Shown here one piece after another: positions 25,096-32,986 of a stretch of DNA of 64,000 nt. The position numbers and the translations under genes are program-made. Within the stretch, counting starts at the first letter, position 1. Every line of letters begins with the position of its first letter. The DNA comes from Saccharibacillus alkalitolerans (GTDB lineage: Bacteria > Bacillota > Bacilli > Paenibacillales > Paenibacillaceae): NCBI RefSeq assembly GCF_011090185.1, contig NZ_JAAFGS010000001.1, forward strand, positions 806,001 to 870,000, in the 5' to 3' direction. The notes beneath the pieces were generated by a model. That model saw nothing but the letters and a program-made list of their open reading frames with translations. It searched no databases and was not told the origin of the DNA.

Positions 25096-26853
25096 TCAAT
25101 CCTCGATCGTCGACAAATCGCCGGCCGGCAGCTTCAGCTCCCAAGCTTTGAGCACGCGCCGCATGATCTTGCCGCTTCGCGTTTTCGGCAGCTTGTCCTT
25201 AAACTCGATCTCCCGCGGGGCGGCATGGGCGGACAGCCCTTCCTTCACGAATTTGGTGATCTCCGCTTTCAGTTCGTCCGTCGCTTCGTAGCCTTCGCGC
25301 AGCGAGATGAACGCTTTGATGACTTCGCCGCGTACCGGATCGGGCTTGCCGATGACGCCCGCTTCGGCGACGGCCGGATGCTCGACCAGCTTGCTCTCCA
25401 CCTCGAACGGGCCGACGCGCTCGCCGGACGTGTTGATGACGTCGTCGATCCGGCCCTGGAACCAGAAGTAGCCGTCTTCGTCCATATACGCGGAATCTCC
25501 GGAAATATACCAGCCCGGAATGCGCGTGTACTCTTCGAATTTCGCGGGATTGTTCCAAATTTTGCGCATCATCGACGGCCACGGCGTGCGGATCGCCAGA
25601 TTGCCCATCCGCAGCGGCGGCAGCTCGCGGCCCTGGTCGTCGATAATCGCGGCTTCGACGCCTGGAATCGGTTTGCCCATAGAGCCGGGACGGAGGTCCA
25701 TCGACGGATAGTTGCAGATCAGCTGGGCGCCCGTCTCGGTCATCCACCACGTATCGTGAATGCGCTGGCCGTAAACCCGGTGTCCCCAGCGAATGACTTC
25801 CGGATTCAGCGGCTCGCCGACGCTCAATACATGCCGCAGCGAGGACAGGTCGTACTGCTTGACCGCCTCGTCGCCCGCGCCCATCAGCATGCGGAACGCC
25901 GTCGGCGCGCTGTACCAGACCGTGACCTTATACCGCTGGATCGTCTCGTACCAGTCCTGCGGACTGAAGCGTCCTCCCCGGATCACGTTCGTCGCGCCGT
26001 TCAGCCACGGAGCGAAAATGCCGTACGACGTGCCCGTGACCCAGCCGGGGTCCGCCGTGCACCAGTACACGTCGTCCTCGCGCAGGTCGAGCACGATCCG
26101 TCCGGTATACCCGTGCTGCACCATGGCTCCGTGCACGTGATAGACGCCTTTCGGTTTGCCCGTCGAACCCGACGTATAGTGCAGAATCAGACCGTCTTCG
26201 CGGTCGACCCATTGTATCTCCGTTTCGGTCGACGCTTCGCGCATCAGCTTGTTGAAGTCGGCAAACGGGGAGTTTTCCGGCAGCATGCTCTCGTCCGCCT
26301 GCGTCGCGCCGTTCGTCGACGAATCGACCAGGATGACGTGCTTCAGCTCAGGCAGCTCGTGCGCGGGAACGCGCTCCGCGAGCTTCGGCGTCGTCACGAT
26401 CGCGACCGCGCCGCTGTCCTGCAGACGGTCGCGCACGGCCGTTTCCATGAACGCTTCGAACAGGGGACCTGCGATCGCGCCGATCTTGATAATGCCGAGC
26501 AGCGTAAAATACAGCTCCGGCGTGCGCGGCATGAAGATGAACACGCGGTCGCCCCTGCCGATGCCGAGGCTCCGCAGCATGTTCGCCGCCCGGTTCGATT
26601 CCTGCCGCAGCTGCTCGAACGTGTACGATTCGTCGCGCTGAGGATCGCTGTAATGCAGCGCGATTTTGTCGCCCAGTCCCGACTGCGCATGCCGGTCGAT
26701 CGCTTCGTGCGCGAGATTGACGCGTCCCGTCCCGTGCCAGCTGAAGCGTTTTTCTTCCTCCAGCCAGTCGAAAGAGCGCCGGGCCTCTTCGTAATCGCCC
26801 AGATTGGACTGCCGCGCTTCCGCGCCAATGATTTCCACCGTGTCTTTTTCCAT
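25096..26853 (-). CDS. acsA: Acetyl-CoA synthetase
   Basis: A 585-residue adenylate-forming enzyme converting acetate, ATP and CoA to acetyl-CoA. ATG 26851-26853 follows CTGGAGGCTCTT; an upstream ATG at 26898 has no site. Motifs: the P-loop-like LHYTSGSTGKPKGVYHVHG, DTWWMTETGAQ, YISGDSAYMDEDGYFWF, and the C-terminal LPKTRSGKIMRR whose Lys (about 562) is the adenylation-reaction lysine that AcuA-type enzymes acetylate. The neighbouring acuA and acuC genes make the assignment firm: in Bacillus subtilis acsA lies divergent to acuABC. Here a tautomerase gene is inserted between them. A weak cre-like site lies about 70 bp upstream. Confidence 0.96.
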   Translation of the reverse strand: MEKDTVEIIGAEARQSNLGDYEEARRSFDWLEEEKRFSWHGTGRVNLAHEAIDRHAQSGLGDKIALHYSDPQRDESYTFEQLRQESNRAANMLRSLGIGRGDRVFIFMPRTPELYFTLLGIIKIGAIAGPLFEAFMETAVRDRLQDSGAVAIVTTPKLAERVPAHELPELKHVILVDSSTNGATQADESMLPENSPFADFNKLMREASTETEIQWVDREDGLILHYTSGSTGKPKGVYHVHGAMVQHGYTGRIVLDLREDDVYWCTADPGWVTGTSYGIFAPWLNGATNVIRGGRFSPQDWYETIQRYKVTVWYSAPTAFRMLMGAGDEAVKQYDLSSLRHVLSVGEPLNPEVIRWGHRVYGQRIHDTWWMTETGAQLICNYPSMDLRPGSMGKPIPGVEAAIIDDQGRELPPLRMGNLAIRTPWPSMMRKIWNNPAKFEEYTRIPGWYISGDSAYMDEDGYFWFQGRIDDVINTSGERVGPFEVESKLVEHPAVAEAGVIGKPDPVRGEVIKAFISLREGYEATDELKAEITKFVKEGLSAHAAPREIEFKDKLPKTRSGKIMRRVLKAWELKLPAGDLSTIED

Positions 26854-26920
26854 AAGAGCCTCCAGTCGCGTAAGAGAATGGGATGCATGATCAAGCAACA
26901 GACCTTACATTTCTTACAGA

Positions 26921-26933
26921 TGCAGCGCTTACA
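26921..26933 (-). promoter_or_regulatory. Weak candidate cre site upstream of acsA
   Basis: TGTAAGCGCTGCA on the minus strand keeps the cre core TGTAAGCGCT but departs at its right end. CcpA repression of acsA is known in Bacillus, so the position is plausible. Confidence 0.28.
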
Positions 26934-27078
26934 AATAAAACGGCAAAACAATAAGCTTCGGCGAAGCGCCGCCGCGCAAGCCGTACGGGCGGAGGAAGCA
27001 TTCCGACCGCCCGGCGGCGAAACGTCGAATTTTCTGTAGTATAACATACTTGAAGGCTTTGTCGATTTTTCGCGCGGG

Positions 27079-27103
27079 AAAGGGGCGGCCCGAAGGCCGC
27101 CCC
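27079..27103 (-). terminator. Hairpin after the tautomerase gene
   Basis: A perfect 9-bp stem GGGGCGGCC / GGCCGCCCC with a 4-nt loop; the minus-strand T run is only TTT. It begins 6 nt past the tautomerase stop and may end or reduce readthrough into acsA. Confidence 0.55.
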
Positions 27104-27109
27104 GCTCGT

Positions 27110-27499
27110 TCAAACGTCCACTTCGTAGTTCAGCCGCAGTTCGTCCGCAGGCAGCCCGCGAATGCCCCAGTCGGTCTTGGGCGTTTCGAAGATCGTAATC
27201 TCGAGATCGTTCGGTTCGATGCCGGCCGCTTCGAAGACCCGCCGGAACAGCAGCTCGATCAATCGCTTTTTGGCCTGGGGAGATCTGCCTTCGAACATGC
27301 TGATTTCGATAATCGTGTACCGGTCGGAACGTCCTTCCGGAAACATGAAGTTCTCTTTTTCCATAGGGAAAAAACGATGGAACTTCTTGTCCGGCGGAAG
27401 GCGGAAAGCCTCGACCATGCACGAATGGACGGCCTCCGACAGTGTGACTTTGAGCGGATTCAGCCTTGTTTCGAGTCCGTAAATTTTAACTTGTCCCAT
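27110..27499 (-). CDS. Tautomerase-superfamily protein
   Basis: A 129-residue cytoplasmic protein. ATG 27497-27499 follows AAAGGTGAGC. It carries SEAVHSCMVEAFRLPPDKKF and ISMFEGRSPQAKKRLIELLF, the usual repeat pattern of the longer 4-oxalocrotonate-tautomerase-like Bacillus proteins. The catalytic proline normally follows the initiator Met directly in this superfamily, but here residue 2 is Gly (MGQVKIYG), so classic Pro1 chemistry is unlikely unless processing differs. It lies between acsA and divergent acuA with its own promoter. Its link to acetate metabolism is positional only. Confidence 0.82.
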   Translation of the reverse strand: MGQVKIYGLETRLNPLKVTLSEAVHSCMVEAFRLPPDKKFHRFFPMEKENFMFPEGRSDRYTIIEISMFEGRSPQAKKRLIELLFRRVFEAAGIEPNDLEITIFETPKTDWGIRGLPADELRLNYEVDV

Positions 27500-27556
27500 A
27501 TGCTCAGCTCACCTTTCTCTGCTCGTCTATGCTCGGCTCGGTTGGAGTCCATCGAC

Positions 27557-27648
27557 AGTATAGCTTGTTCCCGCTTGTTTGTCATGCCATGGATTCCGAA
27601 GCGCTGCCGCAGGGCCGTATGGTTTTCGATCGCCGAACAAGCTATGAT
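27557..27648. promoter_or_regulatory. Divergent promoters for tautomerase/acsA and acuAC with shared 11-bp inverted arms
   Basis: Minus strand: ATGACA (rc of 27580-27585), 17 nt, TATACT (rc of 27557-27562), a good sigma-A promoter. Plus strand: TATGAT at 27643-27648 with a poor -35 box. The same 11 bases, GAACAAGCTAT, run into both -10 boxes in opposite directions (27560-27570 and 27635-27645), suggesting one factor acts on both. Confidence 0.55.
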
Positions 27649-27688
27649 GGAAGCAGGATACATGTCGTCCCGAGCGAAAGGAGGCCGC

Positions 27689-28321
27689 ATGGAGCATACC
27701 AAAATTTTTCATGAAGAAACGGTCGAGGGCAAAGGAAAAACGCTGCTCGTCGAAGGGCCCGTACCGCCGGAGCGCTTGAAGGAACTGAGTCTGCATCCGC
27801 AGCTCGACGCGTTCCGCCGTCCCGAAGAGCAGCACGAGGCGCTGGTGGAGATCGCGGAGCTGCCCGAAGGACGAATCGTGGCGGCCGTGGAAGGCGAAAC
27901 GGTCGTCGGCTACGTCACTTTTCATTATCCCGACGAGTACGAGCGCTGGTCGGAAGGGAAGATGGACGATCTGGTGGAACTCGGAGCGATCGAAGTTGCA
28001 AACGATTACAGAGGGATGGGGTTGAGCAAAAAGCTGCTTGAAGTGTCTTTTCTCGGCGGGCAGCTCGACAATACGATCGTTTTTACAACCGAATATTACT
28101 GGCATTGGGACCTCGAAAGCACGGGCCTCAGCGTCTGGGACTACCGCAAGATGATGGAGAACTTGATGAAAAACGTCGATATGGTCTGGTTCGCGACGGA
28201 CGATCCGGAGATTTGCAGCCATCCCGCCAACTGCCTGATGGTGAGGGTGGGCAAAAAGGTGCCGCAGGAGTCGGTGGAAGCTTTCGACCGTCTCCGTTTC
28301 CGGCAGCGCTTCATGTACTGA
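27689..28321 (+). CDS. acuA: Acetoin utilisation protein AcuA, protein N-acetyltransferase
   Basis: A 210-residue GNAT-fold protein, the same length as Bacillus subtilis AcuA. ATG 27689 follows GAAAGGAGGCCGC. It contains IAELPEGRIVAAVEGETVVG, VANDYRGMGLSKKLLEVSF (the acetyl-CoA-binding R/QxxGxG/A region) and YYWHWDLESTGLSVWDYRKM, typical of AcuA. The known role is acetylation of the active-site lysine of AcsA, which shuts down acetyl-CoA synthetase. It is followed by acuC, whose product removes the acetyl group. The acuB gene normally found between them is missing. Confidence 0.95.
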   Translation: MEHTKIFHEETVEGKGKTLLVEGPVPPERLKELSLHPQLDAFRRPEEQHEALVEIAELPEGRIVAAVEGETVVGYVTFHYPDEYERWSEGKMDDLVELGAIEVANDYRGMGLSKKLLEVSFLGGQLDNTIVFTTEYYWHWDLESTGLSVWDYRKMMENLMKNVDMVWFATDDPEICSHPANCLMVRVGKKVPQESVEAFDRLRFRQRFMY

Positions 28322-28375
28322 GTGCCCCTCGAGGGGACTCGAAAACATCGAAAACCGAAGGATGGAGGCCGCAGC

Positions 28376-29554
28376 ATGCAGGATGCCGTATATTTGTTTC
28401 ATCCGAATTTTTTGAATTACCGCTTCGGCCAGGATCATCCGTTCGATCAGCGCCGAATTACGCTGACGCGCGATCTGCTGCGGACGGCGGGAGCTTTTCC
28501 TTCGGAAGCGGAAATACTGCCGGTCGACCGGCTCGATGAGGAACTGCTGCATGCGGTGCATGTGCCCGAATACGTCGAGCGGGTCAAGGCGCTCAGCGAA
28601 GCGGAGCCGGACGGTCGTTTGATTACCGAAGCGCAAAAATACGGTCTCGATTCCGAAGACACGCCGTTTTTTCCGGGAATGCACCGAAGCGCCGAGATTG
28701 TCGCGGCGGCTTCGGTGGCGGCGGCGAAGCTGGTCATGGACGGCGACGCGCGGCACGCGGTCAATCTCGCCGGCGGGCTGCACCATGCGATGCCGCAGCG
28801 CGGTTCCGGATTTTGCGTGTATAACGACGCGTCGATCGCCATTTCTTTTATCCGCAAACAGTACGGTGCGCGGGTGCTGTACGTGGATACCGACGTGCAT
28901 CACGGGGACGGGGTGGAAATGTCGTTTTACAGCGATCCCGGCGTCTACACCTATTCCATTCACGAGACGGGCAAATACCTGTTTCCCGGCACGGGTCTGG
29001 TGGAGCAGCGGGGAGAAGGCGAAGGGTTCGGCTGCACGGTCAATCTGCCGATGGAGCCGTACACGGAAGACGATTCGTGGCTGGAATGTTTCGGCAGCGT
29101 GCTGGACGACGTGCTGCGCAAGGCGAAGCCGGACATCATCGTCAGCCAGCACGGCTGCGACGCCCATGCTCTCGATCCGATGGCGCACGTCCACTGCTCG
29201 ATGAAGATCTACCGCGAGATGCCGAAAATGCTGCACGAAGCGGCGCACGCTTACTGCGGCGGACGCTGGGTGGCGCTCGGAGGAGGAGGCTACGACATTT
29301 GGCGTGTCGTGCCGAGAGCATGGGCGCTGCTGTGGATGGAGATGAGCGGGCATCCGCTGCTCGGGAAGATCGACGCCGACCCGGCGCTGCGGCTGCCGCG
29401 CGAGTGGCTGGAACGGTGGGGACCGGAAAGTCCCGAACCGCTGCCAGAGACGTGGCTCGACGACACGTCGCAGTGGGCGCCGATGCCGAGACGGGCGGAG
29501 ATCGAGGAGAAGAACCGCCGCGCGGCGGAGCTGGCGGCCATGTATTTGCGTTAA
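28376..29554 (+). CDS. acuC: Acetoin utilisation protein AcuC, class I-like deacetylase
   Basis: A 392-residue histone-deacetylase-fold enzyme. ATG 28376 follows GGATGGAGGCCGCAGC. Active-site motifs: HHAMPQRGSGFCVYND, YVDTDVHHGDGVEMSFY with the metal-binding Asp and His residues, SQHGCDAHALDP, and VALGGGGYD. In Bacillus the enzyme deacetylates AcsA and restores its activity, opposing AcuA. It sits 54 nt behind acuA, the gap holding only a 12-nt palindrome (CCCCTCGAGGGG at 28325-28336) and the ribosome site. A terminator follows at 29621. Confidence 0.95.
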   Translation: MQDAVYLFHPNFLNYRFGQDHPFDQRRITLTRDLLRTAGAFPSEAEILPVDRLDEELLHAVHVPEYVERVKALSEAEPDGRLITEAQKYGLDSEDTPFFPGMHRSAEIVAAASVAAAKLVMDGDARHAVNLAGGLHHAMPQRGSGFCVYNDASIAISFIRKQYGARVLYVDTDVHHGDGVEMSFYSDPGVYTYSIHETGKYLFPGTGLVEQRGEGEGFGCTVNLPMEPYTEDDSWLECFGSVLDDVLRKAKPDIIVSQHGCDAHALDPMAHVHCSMKIYREMPKMLHEAAHAYCGGRWVALGGGGYDIWRVVPRAWALLWMEMSGHPLLGKIDADPALRLPREWLERWGPESPEPLPETWLDDTSQWAPMPRRAEIEEKNRRAAELAAMYLR

Positions 29555-29620
29555 AAAGTTTGCGTTAAAAGTCTTTGCGATAAAAGCGGCTGCCTAAAAG
29601 GCAGACGGCGGATAAAAAGC

Positions 29621-29656
29621 AGCCCCCGTTTCACGAATGTGAAGCGGGGGCTTTTT
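29621..29656 (+). terminator. Terminator of acuAC
   Basis: The stem AGCCCCCGTTTCAC / GTGAAGCGGGGGCT with loop GAAT is followed by five T. It is preceded by three imperfect copies of a GCGxTAAAAG-like unit between 29551 and 29590. Confidence 0.92.
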
Positions 29657-29788
29657 GCGCGTCGATCGGGCAGGAGCGGGACTGGCGGGAAGGAGCCGTT
29701 TCGTTTCGGCGAATTTGCGAGCCTGTCTTCTGACGCTCGGTCGGCCGCCGGCACGAAAAGCGGCGCAAGCGTATAAAGGCCCGCCCTT

Positions 29789-30880
29789 TCAGCTGAACCT
29801 CGAATACAGCCGCCAAACCAGCTCGCGCCGGCTTTTGGTGCCGGTCTTGCGGAAAACGGACTTCAGATGGTCCTGCAGCGTATATTCGGACATGTGAAGC
29901 GACAGCGCGGCTTCCTTGCCCGAAAGTCCCTGAACGATCCGCTCCACGACTTCGCGTTCCCGTTCGGTCAGACCGAAGCTCTCGGACAGTATCGGCAGGA
30001 TTTCCGCCGGGCGGGCGCGCTCGACGGTGACGGCGAGCTGGGTTTCGACGGACGGGGTCTCCATCCGGCTGGCGCGGATGGAGACGTAGCCGCCGCCGGG
30101 CACGGGGACGCAGACCCATGCGGCCTGGTCGGCGGGGGAGCCGTCCTGCGGAGACGGCGACAGGGCGCGGGCGCAGACCGCGCGGACCGGACGCGGCATA
30201 ACGTCCGGTTCGATGCGCTCGGCGCCGCGCAGCACGGCGAGCCAGCTGTCGGCCGAGCCGTTCGCGGCCAGCAGCCGCAGGCGGTCCGACAGCACGAATA
30301 CGCCGGATTCGCGCGGCAGCGGAAGCGGCTGCCCGGCGGGGTTCTCCGACCCTTCTTCGTCGGAGAACCCCGCCTGCCGCAGATAGGCGGCCATCTGCGG
30401 CAGCAGCGCCGCCACGAGGCGCACCTCGTCCTCCGTGAACGGAGGACGGTCCTGCCGGCGCAGCAGGGACAGATGGCCGCAGCGCCGGCCGCGCGCCGTC
30501 AGCACGGCGCGCAGCTCGTCGCCGAAGCCTGCCGGTGCCAAGATGTCGCGGAAGCGGCTGCTCCGCTCCGGCTGCCCGCCGGAAGCGAGGGTCAGTCCCG
30601 CGGCCGGAATCTTCGCGGACGCGAGCTCGTTGTAGCGGTTATAATCGTCGCCGCGGTATTCGTAATCGAACAGGCGGGGATGAATCGCTTCGACGGCCGA
30701 GTCGGTTACCGAACCGGTACTGAGTCCGGTGTCGCCGTCCACGCCGGTGAAGCAGGCGCCGTCGAACGGCACCGCGCCGGCAAGCAGGGACAGGCAGGCG
30801 CTGCGGTAAGCGCGCGGGGACGGAAAATTGTCCGCTACCCGATGCAGCTTGCCGGACAGGCGGCTTATCGTATGATCCAT
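29789..30880 (-). CDS. LuxR-type transcriptional regulator
   Basis: A 363-residue protein. ATG 30878-30880 follows AAGGAGGAAGGTT; an upstream in-frame ATG (31000) has no site. Residues 1-290 form an uncharacterised GAF/PAS-like sensory part (VPFDGACFTGVDGDTGLSTG; FRDILAPAGFGDELRAVLTA). The C-terminal LuxR helix-turn-helix spans about residues 300-355: GLTEREREVVERIVQGLSGK followed by EAALSLHMSEYTLQDHLKSV. It lacks a phospho-acceptor receiver domain. It diverges from a remnant methyltransferase gene, and the region between carries a perfect 13-bp inverted repeat, so it probably controls itself and the genes to its right. Confidence 0.87.
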   Translation of the reverse strand: MDHTISRLSGKLHRVADNFPSPRAYRSACLSLLAGAVPFDGACFTGVDGDTGLSTGSVTDSAVEAIHPRLFDYEYRGDDYNRYNELASAKIPAAGLTLASGGQPERSSRFRDILAPAGFGDELRAVLTARGRRCGHLSLLRRQDRPPFTEDEVRLVAALLPQMAAYLRQAGFSDEEGSENPAGQPLPLPRESGVFVLSDRLRLLAANGSADSWLAVLRGAERIEPDVMPRPVRAVCARALSPSPQDGSPADQAAWVCVPVPGGGYVSIRASRMETPSVETQLAVTVERARPAEILPILSESFGLTEREREVVERIVQGLSGKEAALSLHMSEYTLQDHLKSVFRKTGTKSRRELVWRLYSRFS

Positions 30881-30950
30881 AACCTTCCTCCTTGCAGTTC
30901 CCGGATTTCTGGGATGGGCATTCCGCCGTTTTTTCGAAATAATGAAAGCC

Positions 30951-31006
30951 GGTACGTTGACCGCTTCGATATGAACGTCTCGCAGATTTAAAACGGTCAA
31001 CGTACC
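30951..31006. promoter_or_regulatory. Perfect 13-bp inverted repeat in the divergent region
   Basis: GGTACGTTGACCG (30951-30963) and CGGTCAACGTACC (30994-31006) are exact reverse complements 30 nt apart. They lie between the LuxR-type gene and the methyltransferase remnant, suggesting a two-site operator with looping or, alternatively, a hairpin in a leader RNA. I see no T run. No strong -10 box is obvious nearby. Confidence 0.65.
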
Positions 31007-31167
31007 TGTTCCAGCCTGCCGACTTCATTATCCGTTATCCTGTCCTGCTTTTTCAATGCCGGGGAGGAAAGCGGCGGCGCGCCGCCTCGCAGCCTTCGGA
31101 TCTGTCGGCTGCCGGGCCGCGCGCCGGCGAAGCGGCGTCGATCATAAATGCGAAGGAGTGCCTGCTT

Positions 31168-31659
31168 ATGAAAAACGAAAAGACGGAAAGCTTCCGTATC
31201 CGCAACCCCGCGCGTTCCCGAGCGTTGTCGGCGGCCCCGGCCCCCGACCAAGCCATGAGCTGGGAACATCCTGACGCGGCGCGTTATTCGGCCGCGATCT
31301 CGGCCAAAATTCCCGGCCATGCCGATCTGTACGGAATGGGAGTACGGCTGCTGCGCGAGATCGCCGACCGGCTGAAGCCGGGCGCGCCGCTGCTGCTGGC
31401 TTCGCTGAACGCGGACTTCGATTGTCCCGTTTACCCGGCGGTCATGGAAGCTTGGCGTACGCATATGCTGGACGGAGGCGTGCCGGAAGAAGAATGGCTG
31501 CGCTTCGCGGCTTCGCTCGGACCGAAGTCCGATCCGATTCCGGTTCCGGTCGTCGAGCGGCTGCTCGAAGAATGCGGCTTCGGCCCGGCGGTGCGCTATT
31601 TCGGGTCTTTCCTGATCGACGGATGGCTGACTTGCAGAAACGGGGAGGAAGCAAGATGA
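31168..31659 (+). CDS. Class I methyltransferase-like protein lacking its SAM-binding core
   Basis: A 163-residue reading frame with a good site (GAAGGAG) before ATG 31168. The N-terminal WEHPDAARYSAAISAKIPGH matches the entry helices of class I methyltransferases, and LLREIADRLKPGAPLLLASL matches the late strand-5 region, but they are joined almost directly at about residues 55-60. The expected 80-90 residues with the glycine-rich motif I, the acidic loop and motif II are absent. An in-frame internal deletion is the simplest reading, leaving an intact frame that probably cannot bind SAM. The stop overlaps the next gene as ATGA. Confidence 0.72.
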   Translation: MKNEKTESFRIRNPARSRALSAAPAPDQAMSWEHPDAARYSAAISAKIPGHADLYGMGVRLLREIADRLKPGAPLLLASLNADFDCPVYPAVMEAWRTHMLDGGVPEEEWLRFAASLGPKSDPIPVPVVERLLEECGFGPAVRYFGSFLIDGWLTCRNGEEAR

Positions 31660-32909
31660 ACAAACGGCAAACGATGCGGGAAAAAGGCGAAAAAGAAGGC
31701 GGCGGTCCGGGCGGTTCGAAAAGCGCCGCAGGCATCGGCCTTTCCGCGGCGGCGCACGAACATCGGCGGCAAGAAGCGGTGCCGTTCAAGACCGATATCG
31801 TGGTGATCGGCGGTTACGGCAGCGTCGGACGGACAGTCAGCAGGCTGCTGGCGGAGCGTTTTCCCGGCCGCGTCTACGCGGCGGGGCGCAGCTTCGACGC
31901 GGCCGCGCGGTTCGCCGAAGAAACGGGCGGCGCGGTAAAGCCGCTGCGCTGGGAGATCGGTCCGCAGGCGGTCGAATACGATCTGTCCGCCGTTAGGCTG
32001 ATCGTGATGTGCCTCGATCAGGATCACCCCGCTCTGGTTCGCCGATGCCTGGAAGAAGGCACGCAGTATCTCGATATTACGGCCAAAGCCGATTTTCTGC
32101 TGGAGGCCGGCCGCCTGAACGTGCGCGAGCCGCGTTCGGCCGCGCTGTTGAGCGTCGGCCTGGCGCCGGGTCTGACCAATCTGCTCGCCGCCAAGGCCTC
32201 CAAGGCGCTGGAACGGACGGAGCGAATCGAAATCTCGCTGATGCTGGGTCTCGGCGAGCGTCACGGCCGCGCGGCGATCGAATGGACGATCGACCGGATG
32301 GGCGCCAGCTTCGAAGCGCCGGTCGAAGGAACCCTGCGCGGCGTCCGTTCCATGACCGATGGACGGACCGTCGATTTCGGCGGCGAAACGGGCCGCAAGC
32401 GCGTCTATCGCTTTCCCTTCTCCGACCAGCTCACCCTGCCCGGCACCCTCGGCGCGGCGGACGTGTCGACACGGCTGGGCTTCGACGTGAACGGCGCCGC
32501 CCGCGCCGCCTCCGTGCTGCGCCGTCTCGGCGTGTTCGCGCTGCTGCGCTGCAAGCCGCTGCGCAGCGCTGCCGCGGACCTGGCCGGCAGGCTGCACGTC
32601 GGCAGCGAGCGCTTCGCCGTCCGCGCGACCGCCTACGGCCTGCAGTGCGGCCGTCCGGCTCAGGCGCACTGTACGGTCCGCGGCGTCCGTCAATCGGATA
32701 TGACCGCCCGAGTCGCCGCCCATGCGGCCGAAGCGCTGCTCTCGCGTCCGCACCTGCGCGGCGTCCTGCATCTGGAAGAACTGCTGGACGCGGACTCTCT
32801 CTGGTCCGCGGTCCGGACGGAAACCTCGTCCGAGCTGGAATTCGGACAGCGCGCCGAACCCTTCGGCGGCGCGGCGGCCGCCCCGCCGGTTTCCCGCGGC
32901 GGCGTCTGA
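31656..32909 (+). CDS. Saccharopine dehydrogenase-family NAD(P)-binding protein
   Basis: A 417-residue protein, coupled by ATGA to the preceding frame, with GGGGAGGAAGCAAG as site. About 45 polar N-terminal residues precede the Rossmann start TDIVVIGGYGSVGRTVSRLL, followed by AVRLIVMCLDQDHPALVRRC, QYLDITAKADFL and SVGLAPGLTNLLAAKAS, the pattern of saccharopine dehydrogenase-like reductases. Relatives act on saccharopine, carboxynorspermidine or unknown substrates; the substrate here is not inferable. Pairing with a methyltransferase frame under a LuxR-type regulator suggests a small accessory pathway that may have decayed. The Ala/Arg-rich C-terminal third shows high-GC codon bias. Confidence 0.83.
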   Translation: MNKRQTMREKGEKEGGGPGGSKSAAGIGLSAAAHEHRRQEAVPFKTDIVVIGGYGSVGRTVSRLLAERFPGRVYAAGRSFDAAARFAEETGGAVKPLRWEIGPQAVEYDLSAVRLIVMCLDQDHPALVRRCLEEGTQYLDITAKADFLLEAGRLNVREPRSAALLSVGLAPGLTNLLAAKASKALERTERIEISLMLGLGERHGRAAIEWTIDRMGASFEAPVEGTLRGVRSMTDGRTVDFGGETGRKRVYRFPFSDQLTLPGTLGAADVSTRLGFDVNGAARAASVLRRLGVFALLRCKPLRSAAADLAGRLHVGSERFAVRATAYGLQCGRPAQAHCTVRGVRQSDMTARVAAHAAEALLSRPHLRGVLHLEELLDADSLWSAVRTETSSELEFGQRAEPFGGAAAAPPVSRGGV

Positions 32910-32924
32910 AGCTCGGTCGATCGA

Positions 32925-32952
32925 TTGCCCGCTTCTCGCGTGGGTGTATAAT
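32925..32952 (+). promoter_or_regulatory. Sigma-A promoter of the aldehyde dehydrogenase gene
   Basis: TTGCCC (32925-32930), 16 nt, and TATAAT (32947-32952). The perfect -10 box lies 35 nt upstream of the chosen start codon. Confidence 0.75.
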
Positions 32953-32986
32953 AATACCCATGGAGACAGAAAGGTGGCGGATATGC

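Noticed and set aside
25225-27039. A 604-codon plus-strand frame opposite acsA
   Set aside because: acsA has full family motifs; the antisense frame has none.
28325-28336. CCCCTCGAGGGG palindrome between acuA and acuC as an operator
   Set aside because: It lies inside the operon between coupled genes and has no loop; more likely chance or a minor RNA structure.
27527-29353. A 608-codon minus-strand frame opposite acuA and acuC
   Set aside because: It covers two well-identified genes and their promoter; shadow frame only.
31168-31659. Methyltransferase frame as an ordinary functional enzyme
   Set aside because: The glycine-rich SAM motif and the whole middle of the fold are missing.
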